Source of the DNA: Bos javanicus
Lineage: Eukaryota > Chordata > Mammalia > Artiodactyla > Bovidae
Direction of reading: 5' to 3'
Assembly (NCBI RefSeq): GCF_032452875.1
Contig: NC_083868.1
Span: forward strand, 100,002,537-100,066,536
Length of the DNA stretch: 64,000 nucleotides
Shown here: one piece after another, positions 12,301-23,404 of the stretch
Layout: each line of letters opens with the position of its first letter
Numbering within the stretch: the first letter of the stretch is position 1
Position numbers and translations under genes: made by a program
The notes under the pieces: generated by a model
Databases searched by the model: none
What the model was told of the DNA's origin: nothing
Seen by the model: only the letters and a program-made list of their open reading frames with translations

Positions 12301-13180
12301 CTCTTAAAGGAAAACATAGGCAGACACTCAATGACATAAATCAAAGCAAGATCCTCTATGACCCACCTCCTAGAGTAATGGAAATAAAAACAAAATTAAA
12401 CAAGTGGGGTCTGATTAAACTTAAAAGCTTTTGCACAGCAAAGGAAACTATAAGCAAGGTAAAAAGATAACCCTCAGAATAGGAGAAAATAATAGCAAAT
12501 GAAACAACTGGCAAAGGATTAATTTCTAAAATATACAAGCAGCTCATACAACTCAATACCAGAAAAACAAACAACCCAGTCAAAAAGTGGGAAAAAGACA
12601 TAAACAGACATTTCTCCAAAGGCATATAGAGGGCTAACAAACACATGAAAAGATGCTCAACATCTCTCATGGTTAGAGAAATGCAAATCAAAACTACAAT
12701 GAGATATTACCTCACACCAGTCATAATGGCCCTTATCAAAAAGTCCACAAACAGTAAACGCTGGAGAGGGTATGGAGAAAAGGGAACACTCTTACACTGT
12801 TGGTGGGAATGTAAATTGATATAGCCACTATGGAAGACAGTATGGAGATTCCTTAACAAAGTAGGAATAAAAGCATCATGTGACTCGCAATCCCACTCCT
12901 AGGCATATACCCCGAGGAAACCAAAATTGAAAAAGACACATGTACCCCATTATTCACTGTAGCACTATTTACAACAGCTAGAACATGGAGTCAACCTAGA
13001 TGTCCATCAACAGATGAATGGATAAAGAAGTTGTCGTACATGTACACAACAGAATATTACTCAGCCATAAAAAGGAATGCATTTGAGTCAGTTCTAAGGG
13101 GGTGGATGAACCTAGAGACTATGAAGTAAGTCAGAAAGAGAAAGATAAATATTGCATACTAATGCATATATATGGAATCT
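9388..13180 (+). pseudogene. L1 ORF2 (endonuclease-reverse transcriptase) remnant
   Basis: The start codon is ATT where ATG is expected at 9388. The endonuclease domain spans about 9390-10110 and contains a frameshift near 9460, where the sequence after the 'NGLNAPTKRQ' block drops out of frame. The RT domain spans about 10640-11700. After SPGPD near 10790 a 4-base duplication (agat) shifts the frame. The catalytic block at 11475-11486 reads FADN instead of FADD, so a metal-binding aspartate is lost. The C-terminal part is open for 127 codons at 11956-12339 (NRNIDQWNKTE, DKGGKNIQWG). It is non-functional. Confidence 0.9.
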
Positions 13181-13558
13181 GGAAAAATGGTATTGAAGAA
13201 TTTATTTGCAGGGCAGCAATGGAGAAACATAAATAATAGAGAATAGACTTATGGACATGGGGAAGGGGGAGGAGAGGGTGAGGTGTATGGAGAGAGTAAC
13301 ATGGAAACTTATATTACCATATGTAAGATAGCTAGTCAATGGGAATTTTCTGTATGTCTCAGAAAACCCAAACAGGGGCTCTGTATCAACCTAGAGGGGT
13401 GGGATAGGAAGGGAGATGGGAGGGAGGTTAAAAAAGGAGGGGATATATGTATACCTATGGCTGATTTATGTTGAGGTTTGACAGAAAACAACAAAATTCT
13501 GTAAATCAATTATCCTTCAATTAAAAAATAAATAAATTAAAAAAAAGCAAAATACATG

Positions 13559-16248
13559 GGTGTGTATTTCTTCCCCTGAGGAAATATAAAATCATTAAAA
13601 TTGTTTTGTAGAGAACACACATTAAGAGAAAAGCAAGACTAATCTTTGTCTACTCAGTGTTTGCAGAGTTCTTTACAGAGTAAATTAGAAATTCAAGTAA
13701 TATTAGTCAAGGCTCTTTGGCTACAGAAACTCACCATATTGAAACAGGAAAGAGGATTTAGGAATATTTTGATTACCAAGGGAGAAACTGTAACCAACTC
13801 ACAGGAACGATGAGAACCCAGACGTAACCAACGTCTTGTTCAGAGTGTTATTAAATTATCATCCTTCTTTTTGAAACACCAGTTTCTCATCTTTGCTTTT
13901 CTTTGGGATCCTGATAAATTCATTTGTCTCTGCAAGTCAGCTTTTTTGCTGCTTCATGCATACAGTTAAGTATATAGTAAGTTCCCACATAAGTTTCCAT
14001 ATTCACAAGCCAACCTACCAGCAGAGGCTGGTTAGCATCATTAAATTTCAGTTCCAGATTATTTCAGTTTGCAATAATCTGATTAGCCCTATTTGGGTTT
14101 TGTGTTCAGTCCTGATTAAGATAGTTATTGTCTACAGATATTTAGGGGCTAACATTCCTGAAGGAATGTAAATTAGGTCTCAGAGAAGAGACTTGAGAGC
14201 TGGACAAACACTGCCTTTCACTCTAAGTAAGAGAGATGTAATTATATTCTACAGATTTCTACTTATAACTAAGTAACTTAATTACCCTCCTCAGAGTCTC
14301 AGCCAATCATGAAACCAACTGCATAATCACTGCAGCTTTAGTAACTAGCATAATCACTTTTTTTTTCTTTAAACATCATTGTAGGTAACTGTTTTGGTGT
14401 AAGGTCCCTGGACAGTTCTCTTTATGAAGCTTGGGGCTCCCTAAGCAATTGCTATGTTATAATGAACTTTCCCTCTTTGGGCACCAGACTCTCACCTAAA
14501 CTAATCAAAATCTATGTATAAATGGGGGCTGATGCAACCTGAGAAAATAACTGTGGATATCTTTAAGTCTGAAATGGACTCCTGCAGTTGACTTTAAGCA
14601 TTGGGATCCATGTTTAAAGTATTCTGTTCAGAATGTTCTTTGCCAGAATGCCTCATCACTGCTGGTGATGTTAGAACTACACCCAACTGCAGTCATAAAA
14701 CGGAAGGGCTAAACGCCACTCCTCCCGTACAGCCTGACTCAATGGGACATGCACCATTTGATCCGACACACAACTGTGGACTTCTTCTAGAATAGCCAGA
14801 AAAGCTATTAGGAATGCGTTCCATTCCCTTTCAATCCTGCCTAGAGTATGCTGAGAAAATTTAACGTCCATCTCTCTTCCTTGACTACGCACTTTTATTC
14901 CTCTAGTTAAAGGGAGCAATTGGGAGTGGTATTCAAGGTTGCCTGTCTTATCAGTACGGTCTTATGAGTCTCTATGTAAGTACCCACTGAATTAAAGGGG
15001 AAAAAAAAATTCTATAGCTCTACACTTGGGACTAGAAAGTCAGATCTTAATTAGACTAATTTAGTACTGAGGGCAATATGACATATGCTGCAGTGATAGT
15101 TCTTTTTATAAACAATTCTTTTAAAATTCTCATTTCCAATGCATATCATAGGTATGCCCAAAATTATTTCTTCCTAGTTTTTCACCAGTCTTGGGGATCT
15201 GATTTGGTGTGATCAATCCCCATGCCAATGTATAATGTAACTCAAATTGACATGCTTAAGAGGGTCCTTTCCCATATGTTAAGATCAAGTGGTTGTATCA
15301 GGAAAGAGGACCAGAACCCAACTTACAAATCTCCTGGTTGCTTACTGCTGCCCTAGATTGGGTATCACATTAGATCCAGGCAAGAGAGTTACTGTCCCAT
15401 GATATAAACCTACTCTGACCAAGGAGTTAAAAGTCTGCAAAACTAAAGGAATGAATCCATCCAGAGCTTGGAATCCTCTCATTTAGATCTTTTAGACCAT
15501 GTTTTAGATACTCAAAATCCTAGAATTCACTTCCCAAACAGTCCCAAGCCTTCTTTCCAGGCTGGTGTTGGGCACTGCCGAGAATCTGTTCTCTCTAGGA
15601 ATGGTTGCACAGCTAGAGAGACCATCTTGAGACCCAGGAAAGAGCCAAAAGACTGGTGTTCACAGGGTGGCAGATGGAGATTGGCTTTACAGGGTGGGAT
15701 GGATATGCAACCAGACTCCCCACAGAGTGAGGCAGAGGCAGGGTAGAAGAGAAGAGAGTGTGTTACTTCCCTGGGGATGAGGGTCTGGCTCTCTTCTTAC
15801 CACCATGTTTTGCTAAAGGAACCCAATTAATTCAAAAATTCAAATCTCCTTCCAGGTTACTATTAAAGTTTGTTTATTAAGCTAAGAGAATAGATTTGCT
15901 TCCCTTAAAATTTTGGCTGGATTTACAACTTTTAAATACTTAGACATATTTGTATGTGGGCCTCCATTTGACTCTTCACAGGGACCTGAAAATATTAGCA
16001 GTCAGCATGCTCAGATTCTTAAGAGCTTCCAGACCAAGAAAATGCAAATGCTTTGTTAATATTTAAGCATTTCTATTTTGCCCTAACTGGATAGTATCCT
16101 TCTTACAGGCTGAGCTGGACAGAAAGAGACAAAAATGAAATCCTCTATGATAGGGCAGCTTCAACTGGACTCAGATCAGGCAACTTGTTTACATCTCTAC
16201 CCACCCCATAGCTATGTATCAGCCCTTTAAATTCAATCTTCAAAAGCA
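13559..16248. other. Intergenic, unassigned sequence
   Basis: No recognised gene. Between about 14.4 and 15.8 kb the base composition is less AT-rich than its surroundings, and short open frames exist on both strands (64 codons + at 14601, 80 codons - at 14677, 92 codons + at 15468). None resembles a family I know. A decayed retroelement is possible but I cannot support it. Confidence 0.45.
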
Positions 16249-16257
16249 AAAGAAGGT

Positions 16258-16464
16258 GAACCTAAACTCAGATGATAAGAGTGTCTGCCTACAATGCGGG
16301 AGACCCGGGTTCGATCCCTGGGTTGGGAAGATCCCCTGGAGAAGGATATGGCAACCCACTCCAGTACTCTTGCCTTGAAAATCCCATGGACGGAGGAGCC
16401 ATGAAAGGATGCTACAGTCCCTGGGGTCGCAAAGAATCGGACATGACTGAGCCACTTCACTTTC
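16258..16464 (+). mobile_element. Bov-tA SINE with 9-bp target duplication
   Basis: It has a slightly degraded tRNA head (aatgcgggagacccgggttc carries the B-box-like core), then a BovA body ending in 'cactttc'. The 9-mer aaagaaggt is at 16249-16257 and 16465-16473. Confidence 0.92.
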
Positions 16465-16473
16465 AAAGAAGGT

Positions 16474-17093
16474 TGAAAAAGAAAGGGATCAGTATAAGAT
16501 TCAGAGAACAGCAGACTAAAACCATTCTGTATCTTGAAATATATTTTCTCTATCTACACCTCTCTCTGATTTCTTTGTGAAAAGGCACTGAAATTTGCCA
16601 TCAAGGTATTATTTGTCTCTCTTGGGCATATATTAAGTCAAGAAATTGCAGGTTGAGTATATTCTTCTATGACTGATTTTGCTCTTATGATCAAGCCCAG
16701 AATAAAAATCACTTTCAAAAGTTGTGATTTGGCAACCAAATCACTTGGCAGACCAAATATACAACTGAAGCTAAGATCATTGTGTAGAGCAGACTAAGAA
16801 ATGCTCTCATGTGGTATCCTTTAGAGAATAATGCTGAAATGAGGTCCATATCTGCTCAGGTGTGCCCTAACTCATTCAAACACAGCCTTCCATGAGGGAC
16901 CAGAGAAAGCCAGGATTGCTTTAATACAGCATCCAAACAGCAGCATGAATGCTAAAGATTCAAATTTCCTATTATATTTTATCTGGTAAATTTCACAGTA
17001 TTTATTTTCAGTTTTTTTTTTCACAATTTAATTTCACAGTATTTTTTATTAAGCCTATAGGTATCTCGCCATTCATGTTATTTTATGACACCT
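16474..17093. other. Intergenic, nothing recognised
   Basis: AT-rich, with a short poly-T run near 17012. No gene or named repeat. Confidence 0.55.
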
Positions 17094-17104
17094 AATATTA
17101 AAGC

Positions 17105-17496
17105 TTTAAGCCAACTTTTTCACTCTCGACTTTCACTCTCATCAAGAGGCTTTTTAGTTCCTCTTCACTTTCTGCCATAAGGGTGGTGTCATCTGCATAT
17201 CTGAGGTTATTGATATTTCTCCTGGCAATCTTGATTCCAGCTTGTGCTTCTTCCAGCCCAGCGTTTCTCATGATGCACTCTGCATATAAGTTAAATAAGC
17301 AGGATGACAATATACTGCCTTGACGTGCTCCTTTTCCTATTTGGAACCAGTCTGTTGTTCCATGTCCAGTTCTAACTGTTGCTTCCTGACCTGCATATAG
17401 GTTTCTCAAGAGGCAGGTCCGGTGGTCTGGTATTCCCATCTCTTTCAGAATTTCCCACAGTTTATTGTGATCCACATAGTCAAAGGCTTTGGCATT
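17105..17496 (-). mobile_element. Inverted 5' part of a twin-primed BovB
   Basis: Minus-strand BovB reverse transcriptase, open for 125 codons (17098-17475). It includes QATVRTGHGTTDWFQIGKG-like sequence (read here as GQEATVRTGHGTTDWFQIGK) and the catalytic box LRYADDTTLM with both aspartates intact. In BovB order this segment lies directly 5' of the plus-strand segment that follows, so it is the upstream part of the same insertion turned around. The breakpoint is at about 17496-17498, and about 45 bp of BovB between the two parts is missing. Confidence 0.93.
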
Positions 17497-18143
17497 GCTT
17501 CATGGGAAATAGATGGAGAAACAGTGGAAACAGTGTCAGACTTTATTTTTGGGGGCTCCAAAATCACTGCAGATGGTGACTGCAGCCATGAAATTAAAAC
17601 ATGCTTACTCCTTGGAAGGAAAGTTATGACCAACCTAGATAGCATATTCAAAAGCAGAGATATTACTTTGCCAACAAAGGTCCGTCTAGTCAAGCCTATG
17701 GTTCTTCCTGTGGTCATGTATGGAAGTGAGAGTTGGACTGTGAAGAAGGCTGAGCGCCGAAGAATTGATGCTTTTGAACTGTGGTGTTGGAGAAGACTCT
17801 TGAGAGTCCCTTGGACTGCAAGGAGATCCAACCAGTTCATTCTGAAGGAGATCAGCCCTGGGATTTCTTTGGAAGGAATGATGCTAAAGCTGAAACTCCA
17901 GTACTTTGGCCACCTCATACAAAGAGTTGACTCATTGGAAAAGACTCTGATGCTGGGAGGGATTGGGGGCAGGAGGAGAAGGGGACGACAGAGGATGCGA
18001 TGGCTGGATGGCATCACTGACTCGATGGATGTGAGTCTGAGTGAACTCCGGGAGTTGGTGATGGACAGGGAGGCCTGGCGTGCTGCGATTCATGGGGTCG
18101 CAAAGAGTCAGACACGACTGAGTGACTGAACTGAACTGAACTG
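17497..18143 (+). mobile_element. 3' part of the twin-primed BovB
   Basis: Plus-strand BovB from 'cttcatgggaaatagatgg' through the 3' end to a 'ctgaa' pentamer tail. The protein frame runs on (WEIDGETVETVSDF ... WCWRRLLRVPWTARRSNQ). The 11-mer aatattaaagc occurs at 17094-17104, left of the inverted segment, and at 18144-18154, right of this one. The two oppositely oriented halves therefore share one target duplication. The 235-codon open frame at 17422-18129 crosses the junction and is chimeric, not a gene. Confidence 0.94.
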
Positions 18144-18154
18144 AATATTAAAGC

Positions 18155-18955
18155 ACAGTTCAGAGGCCAATAAAGTTAGCAATGTCAATATTACTCACTG
18201 ATGATCTCCTGATGAACTGCCACATTCTCTGGCAGGTCAAAATGTGGATATATTAGCCATATGGTTTGTTTTCCGGCTTGATAGTATATACATCAATGCA
18301 GCAATATTAGTGCTCATAAAGCCTAACCTTTGCAGGGCTCATTCTGTGTGTAAGTAGGTTAGGTGGCTGCAAACCTTTCCTATTCCTAATATTGTAAAAC
18401 ACCAACTCCGAACGTGCCATTGCACTGAAACCAGTGCTAAATGTTAGAACTAGATAGACATGGTTTTTCCCTTTGAATCATTAGTGCTAGGAGAGTAGCA
18501 GATGTGTCTGACTTGCTACGGTGTGGGAAATTCTTATAACAGAGCTGCTCCTTGTCATTAAGTAACTAGGTCTCTGGACCACCTGTGTTAAAAATGCAAA
18601 TGCAAATGAAACTCACTGGTCTATTAACATCTGTATTAGTTAGGTAAAGGCTTAATAGCTATAAAATATAGTAGGTACCAAATACAAGGACTTTAAAAGA
18701 TCTGCCATTTCCTAGGAAAAGTCTTCATCTCCAAAATACAAGCTGAATTGCAGACAAGTGCGTATTCTGGCTGGGGGCAAGCGAAAAGAGCAGATGTCTA
18801 GGGCAGGCAATTTTCCTTTAAACTAATGAGGTAGAAATTGCACTTATCGCTTCCATGCATATTCCATTGATGCTAAGTAAGTCACATCCCAGCTGCAAAG
18901 GAGTCTGTTAAAGCAGTGGTCTAGCTAGGTAACCACATACTCAGTTTGAACCCTG
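18155..18955. other. Intergenic, nothing recognised
   Basis: About 800 bp without a gene or a repeat I can name. Confidence 0.5.
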
Positions 18956-19139
18956 TTACTGTGGAACTGACTTTTTGTGGCCCCATGGACTGTAGCCCAA
19001 CAGGCTCCTCTGTCCTTGGGATTTTGCAGGCAAGAATACTTGAGTGGGTTGCCATGCCCTCCTCCAGGGTATCTTTCCAACGCAGGGATTGAACCCGTGT
19101 CTCTTGTGTCTCCTGTACTGGCAGGTGGACTCTTTACCA
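18956..19139 (-). mobile_element. Bov-tA SINE
   Basis: BovA body and tRNA head in minus orientation, ending near 'ggactctttacc', which is the reverse complement of the head. The first BovA bases are missing. The next 385 bp hold nothing I recognise. Confidence 0.85.
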
Positions 19140-19524
19140 GAAAAGGAGAGTAGATTTTGATAGAGCAGCAGCAGTATCCACCACAGGATCATTCGGAACA
19201 TTTTTGGTATAGTTAATTCAATAAAGCAGCTATTGCTTTAGTGAAATCTTGAAAGTATAGGACATACAGCCAGAATATTCGTAATGGGAAGACAGTGAAT
19301 AAGCCCTCCGCAGGCTAGTTGGGCCTGATTGTGAGTTGGGTATGAGGAGGCAATTGCAGTTGCCTGAAATAAGTTTAGGGGAGAATATAGCAGCAAAGAT
19401 AAATTTGGAGGCACTAGGAGGGATCACCTTGGGGCACAGTGGAGATGTTACACTGAGCTGGTAGGACAAGGTCAGGATCTTTCCAGAGCTGTCTGAAAGC
19501 ATATCAGTAGTTATAACACATGGA

Positions 19525-19660
19525 CAGGGACTTCCTGGTTGTCCAGTAGCTAAGACTCCCTGCTCCCAATGTAGGAGGCCCAGGTTCAAGCCCGGGTGAA
19601 GAAACTAGATCCGGCATGCCACAACTAAGAGCTGGTGCAGTTGAATAAATGAATATTTTT
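19525..19660 (+). mobile_element. CHR-type SINE, short
   Basis: tRNA-like head 'gggacttcctggttgtccag', then 'aggcccaggttcaagcc' and a short body ending in an 'aaataaatg' tail. Confidence 0.72.
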
Positions 19661-19820
19661 AAAAAGCACGGATACAAATAATAAAAAGCTTGTATATTAT
19701 TTTCACAAACCTTATTGAACCTGTATTTGCCTCAATGATTGGAAAAGTTATATAGGTACAGACATCACCTTTGGGCATTCCTTCTATATGAAAATATTTT
19801 AGCATTAATTTGAAGATGCT

Positions 19821-19951
19821 CTGGAAAAGGAAATGGCTACTCACTCCAATATGCTTGCCTGGAGAATTCCATGGACAGAGGAGCCTGGCAGGCTACAGTC
19901 CATGGTTTGCAGAGAGTAGGACATGACTGAGCGACTATCACTTCCACTTTC
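19821..19951 (+). mobile_element. BovA unit without tRNA head
   Basis: Body from 'ctggaaaaggaaatggc' to 'gactgagcgactatcactt'. The 5' end is truncated, so it could derive from Bov-tA or Bov-A2. Confidence 0.8.
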
Positions 19952-21542
19952 CTTAGAAAAATTCATTTTAAAATAATGCATTACACTTGGAGAGATGTAA
20001 TATTCTTTCTTTCTGGTATCATTATTTGGATTTTGTTAGAGAAATTAAAAAAATAGAGGGTAGTGTATTTATACTTACGCATTTGAAGTTTTTGAAATGC
20101 TGGATGCTGCTGGGATTCTGTGGTTATGTGATGATCTGGCGCCACCCAGCAGACCAATTGAACATTGATTCAGTGGACACTTAGGGCAGAGTGGAGTGAG
20201 CAGGCAGAAGGCACTCCTAGTGGTGGACAGGGTGGTAGAGCTTCGAGCTTCGAAAGCAACAGCCTGTTGGTCCTTCCTGTTCTCGTTCCTGTCAGTGGGC
20301 AGAGAGGCCATTCAGGAATTACTAGGAGAAAAGTGATCACTTGAGTTAGATTATTATTTTTCAAATACTAAGTCCTACCCACAAAATTAAAACTTTTCCA
20401 ACTTGCATAATTCCTTACCTTCTTTGCAGAAATAATGTTAGTGTTTAGGTCTTGGTTGCCACTCCTCAAAGTCCTTTTCTTCTCTCTTCTTCCTTCTTGG
20501 AGATCAAAGTAGAAAAACTGAGAGAGCTCCCTGATTTGCAGTGAAATCTGAAGTGTAAGACCTTTCTTAGATGTATCCTTGGTGCTCACATCGAGGGTTA
20601 TTTTAAGGAGAAACATCATATGAAGGGGTTTATAATTTAGATTTCTCCTAATGTTTACATCTTTTCTACATACCCTTTCAATCTCATGAGCTCCCTGGAA
20701 AGTGTTTCCATTGTATGAAGATGTGTTAAACTTGTTCACTGTTGGGAAGAATGTAAGTTGACTTTTGCCCAAATTGCCTTTGAATGTTTATTGATATTCT
20801 TCCTATAAATGTACGCTTTTCCTCAACGTTTCACACAGAAGAGCTGCTTATTAAAGCCTATTATCAAGGGCTAATTATATCTGAAGATGTCACTTAGGTT
20901 GAAAATCAACATAACATAAAGGGAGATATGATAATCTCTTTTCCAGTTGGGAAGACTCTATTGGTTGCTTAAGTGGGAGAAAGTGACTACTACATCTTTC
21001 TCATCATACACTTTTTAATTGTTGGTGACAATGACTCACTCAAATGTCTTCTTCAATTACTAATTTCAAGTCAGGAGTTCCCATTCTGTTTAAAATGGTG
21101 CACTCAAGTTCATGGGGAACACATGTATACCTGTGGCGGATTCCACTAATACTAAAGTTTAAAAGTCAAGCTCCCAGAAAGAACAGATACTAACTCTTTC
21201 TTCACCTTCATCTTTCATTCAGTCTGCAATTCAGTGCCATGAGGTTTCCATCTCACCACTTCATGAAAGTATTCTATTAGAGTTCAGGAGTGATCTTCTA
21301 TTCCCCAAATGATTGAATGTGCTTTAGTTTTCATTCTCTTGCAACATTTTAGTTCCCTTGGATACTATCCTCATCTCAAATTAATCTCTCTCCTTGTTTT
21401 TTTTTTTTTTTTTTTTGTGACAAACTTTCTGATCATCATTTCATTCTTTCCTTTTTTTTCTTTTTTTTGCCTTTTTAAAAGAAATCAACAGGAACATAGA
21501 ATGCCAAAGAGATTGTGTCAAGTGGATTCCTAATTAGTGTAT
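19952..21542. other. Intergenic, no supported gene
   Basis: It holds a poly-T run near 21400 and a 134-codon minus-strand open frame (20368-20772) that I cannot relate to any family. No named repeat is seen. Confidence 0.45.
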
Positions 21543-21561
21543 TATTGTTGTTGTTGTTGTT
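21543..21561. repeat. (TTG)n microsatellite
   Basis: Six ttg units directly abutting a minus-strand SINE, probably grown from its A-rich tail. Confidence 0.85.
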
Positions 21562-21681
21562 ATTTTGGTCACACCATGCAGCAAGTGGGGCATGGGAGCT
21601 TAGTTCCCTGACTAGGGATTGAGCCCAGGCCCCTTGCAATGGAAATGCAGAGTCTTAACTATTGGAACACCATGTAAGTCC
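21562..21681 (-). mobile_element. CHR-type SINE
   Basis: On + it reads 'cttagttccctgactagggattgagcccaggcc', the reverse complement of the CHR tRNA-like region. Confidence 0.75.
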
Positions 21682-22924
21682 TTCTTTCTTTCCTTCTTTG
21701 TCTCCATCTCAGGGTCATTATCCTGTCTACCTTTTTTTAATGATAGAAATGAAGAGTTCTGCCACTTCTTTTTCTCATTGAGCTTTTTTGACACTTCCAA
21801 TGAATTCAAGCGCTGCAATTGTCTCTAACTGGACCTCTTCCCTGTTCTCCAAACACATAATTGGAACTCTGTAAATGACAATTATTGTCATTTATAGTAT
21901 TAACAAAATATTTGTTAAGAAGTATTCATAAGATATGTACTAAATGAATGACTAATGAATGAGTGAATGAACAATAGCTGTAGTGCTTCAGTTAAATTTT
22001 CAACAGCTTTAGCTTTTACTTGGATTATCTCTATAAATTACCTTTTCTTGTATCTGAGATTTGCTCATTCTTATCAGTTTAACAATGGCTCTTAATACAA
22101 GGTTTTGAATGTAGCCACACTGACCTATGACAATACCCTGAATATTTAAGAACAATATGTTTCTGGTGTCTCACATGTCCTCAATTTTTGCTAAAAGGTT
22201 GTAAATATCAGATATCTAAAACTAAACTTTAATGTACTATCATAACTATTTAGATAAAAAGAGAAGGATTTACAGTAAATACCAACCAACAGCAATTATA
22301 AACATTCATTAAGTTTTTATATAATTGATCTATACATATTACATAACAAATTCACTAGATATAGAAAATATTTCTTAGCTAATACAACATACATAGCGCT
22401 ATTTATGGCCTGTAATTTTCAATTTTGTAAAAATCCAGACAATATTTTTCTGTAGAACTGGGGATTTTTATTTTCCACAGTAAAAGCATGTTATTGACTA
22501 TGTTATCGAGTCCTTCAGAGAATCTTATCCTTTTTATGTTTGTCTTAGACTGACAATAGTCTATCTGACATTTTGAGATAAAATCAGTTTGCATTTCACA
22601 GTTATAGTCAAGTTATCCCTTTTTGCTATAATAAAATATTGAAAAGGAAAAAAAAAGCAAAACAAAACCTCTTAAGGCATCCTGACACATCTACATATTT
22701 CTGAAACATAAGCAAAATGAAGAATTTGAGAGCCTACAAATCAATTTTCTGTTGTAGAGATTATCTGTTATCTTGCTTGATTGAACAGCTCTATGGCTGA
22801 ACAAGAATTAGATCTCATTCATTTTTTTTCATCTTCTTAGAGCACATTCATGCAACAAGGTGCCAGGATGAAATGGGCCCACTCACAATCATGTGGATTT
22901 TTCTCTTATACAATAGGACGCCAC
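21682..22924. other. Intergenic, nothing recognised
   Basis: AT-rich sequence of about 1.2 kb. I see no gene or named repeat. Confidence 0.5.
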
Positions 22925-23404
22925 TGTTGCAGGAAGGGGGACATCTTCCAGGGCCTGAAACTGGACTCTTGTCTAACACTCAGAAATGAACTGTCCGAGG
23001 AGACACAAGTGCTGACAAAGCAAGAGATTTTATTGGGAAAGGGCACCCGGGTGGAGAGCAGTAGGGTAAGGGAACCCAGGAGAACAGCTCTGCCAAGTGG
23101 CTCGCAGTCTCAGGTTTTATGGTGATGGGATTAGTTTCTGGGTTGTCTCTGGCCAATCATAATGTCTCAGAGTCCTTCCTGGTGGCGCATGCATCACTCA
23201 GCCAAGATGCTATTGAGAGGGATTCTGGGAGGTGGATGGACACATGGTATCTCCTTTTGACCTTTCCCAAATTCTTCTGGTTAGTGGTGGCTTATTAGTT
23301 CCGTATTCCTAATTAGGACCTCCCGTGGTAAAACAATTCATGTGAATGGTTACTAGAGAGCCTGGCCAGTGGCGGTGGTTTCAGTCAGTGTGCTTCCTCT
23401 AACA
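22925..23404 (-). mobile_element. Solo LTR of a ruminant endogenous retrovirus
   Basis: A 480-bp unit starting tgttgc and ending taaca on +, so both strands show TG...CA ends. A polyadenylation signal AATAAA lies on the minus strand (tttatt near 23028), followed on that strand by a 'tgtctcctcgga' stretch typical of a class I (gamma-like) R-U5. That sets minus orientation. I recognise it as the bovine BTLTR1-like group. The flanking 4-mers are ccac (22921) and tcac (23405), one mismatch. No gag, pol or env sequence adjoins it, so it is a solo LTR. Confidence 0.82.

Larger units (their letters stand above)
5582..13548 (+). mobile_element. Full-length artiodactyl L1 retrotransposon relic
   Basis: About 8 kb with every L1 part in order. 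The 5' UTR begins 'aagatggctgaggagtagg' near 5591 and includes a T-rich stretch at 7200-7960. ORF1 and ORF2 remnants follow, then a 3' UTR and an A-rich tail at about 13515-13548. The 10-mer aaaatacatg is at 5572-5581 and 13549-13558, and the next nine bases agree at six positions, consistent with an aged target duplication. Both reading frames carry stops and frameshifts, so the copy is dead. A later SINE fragment sits in the 5' UTR. Confidence 0.93.

Noticed and set aside
17422..18129. 235-codon plus-strand open frame, the longest in the window
   Set aside because: It crosses the inversion junction of the BovB insertion: the first part is antisense to BovB and the rest is BovB sense, so it is a chimera and not a gene.
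22850..23125. 91-codon plus-strand open frame
   Set aside because: It runs into the solo LTR and is antisense to it; there is no retroviral coding sequence here.
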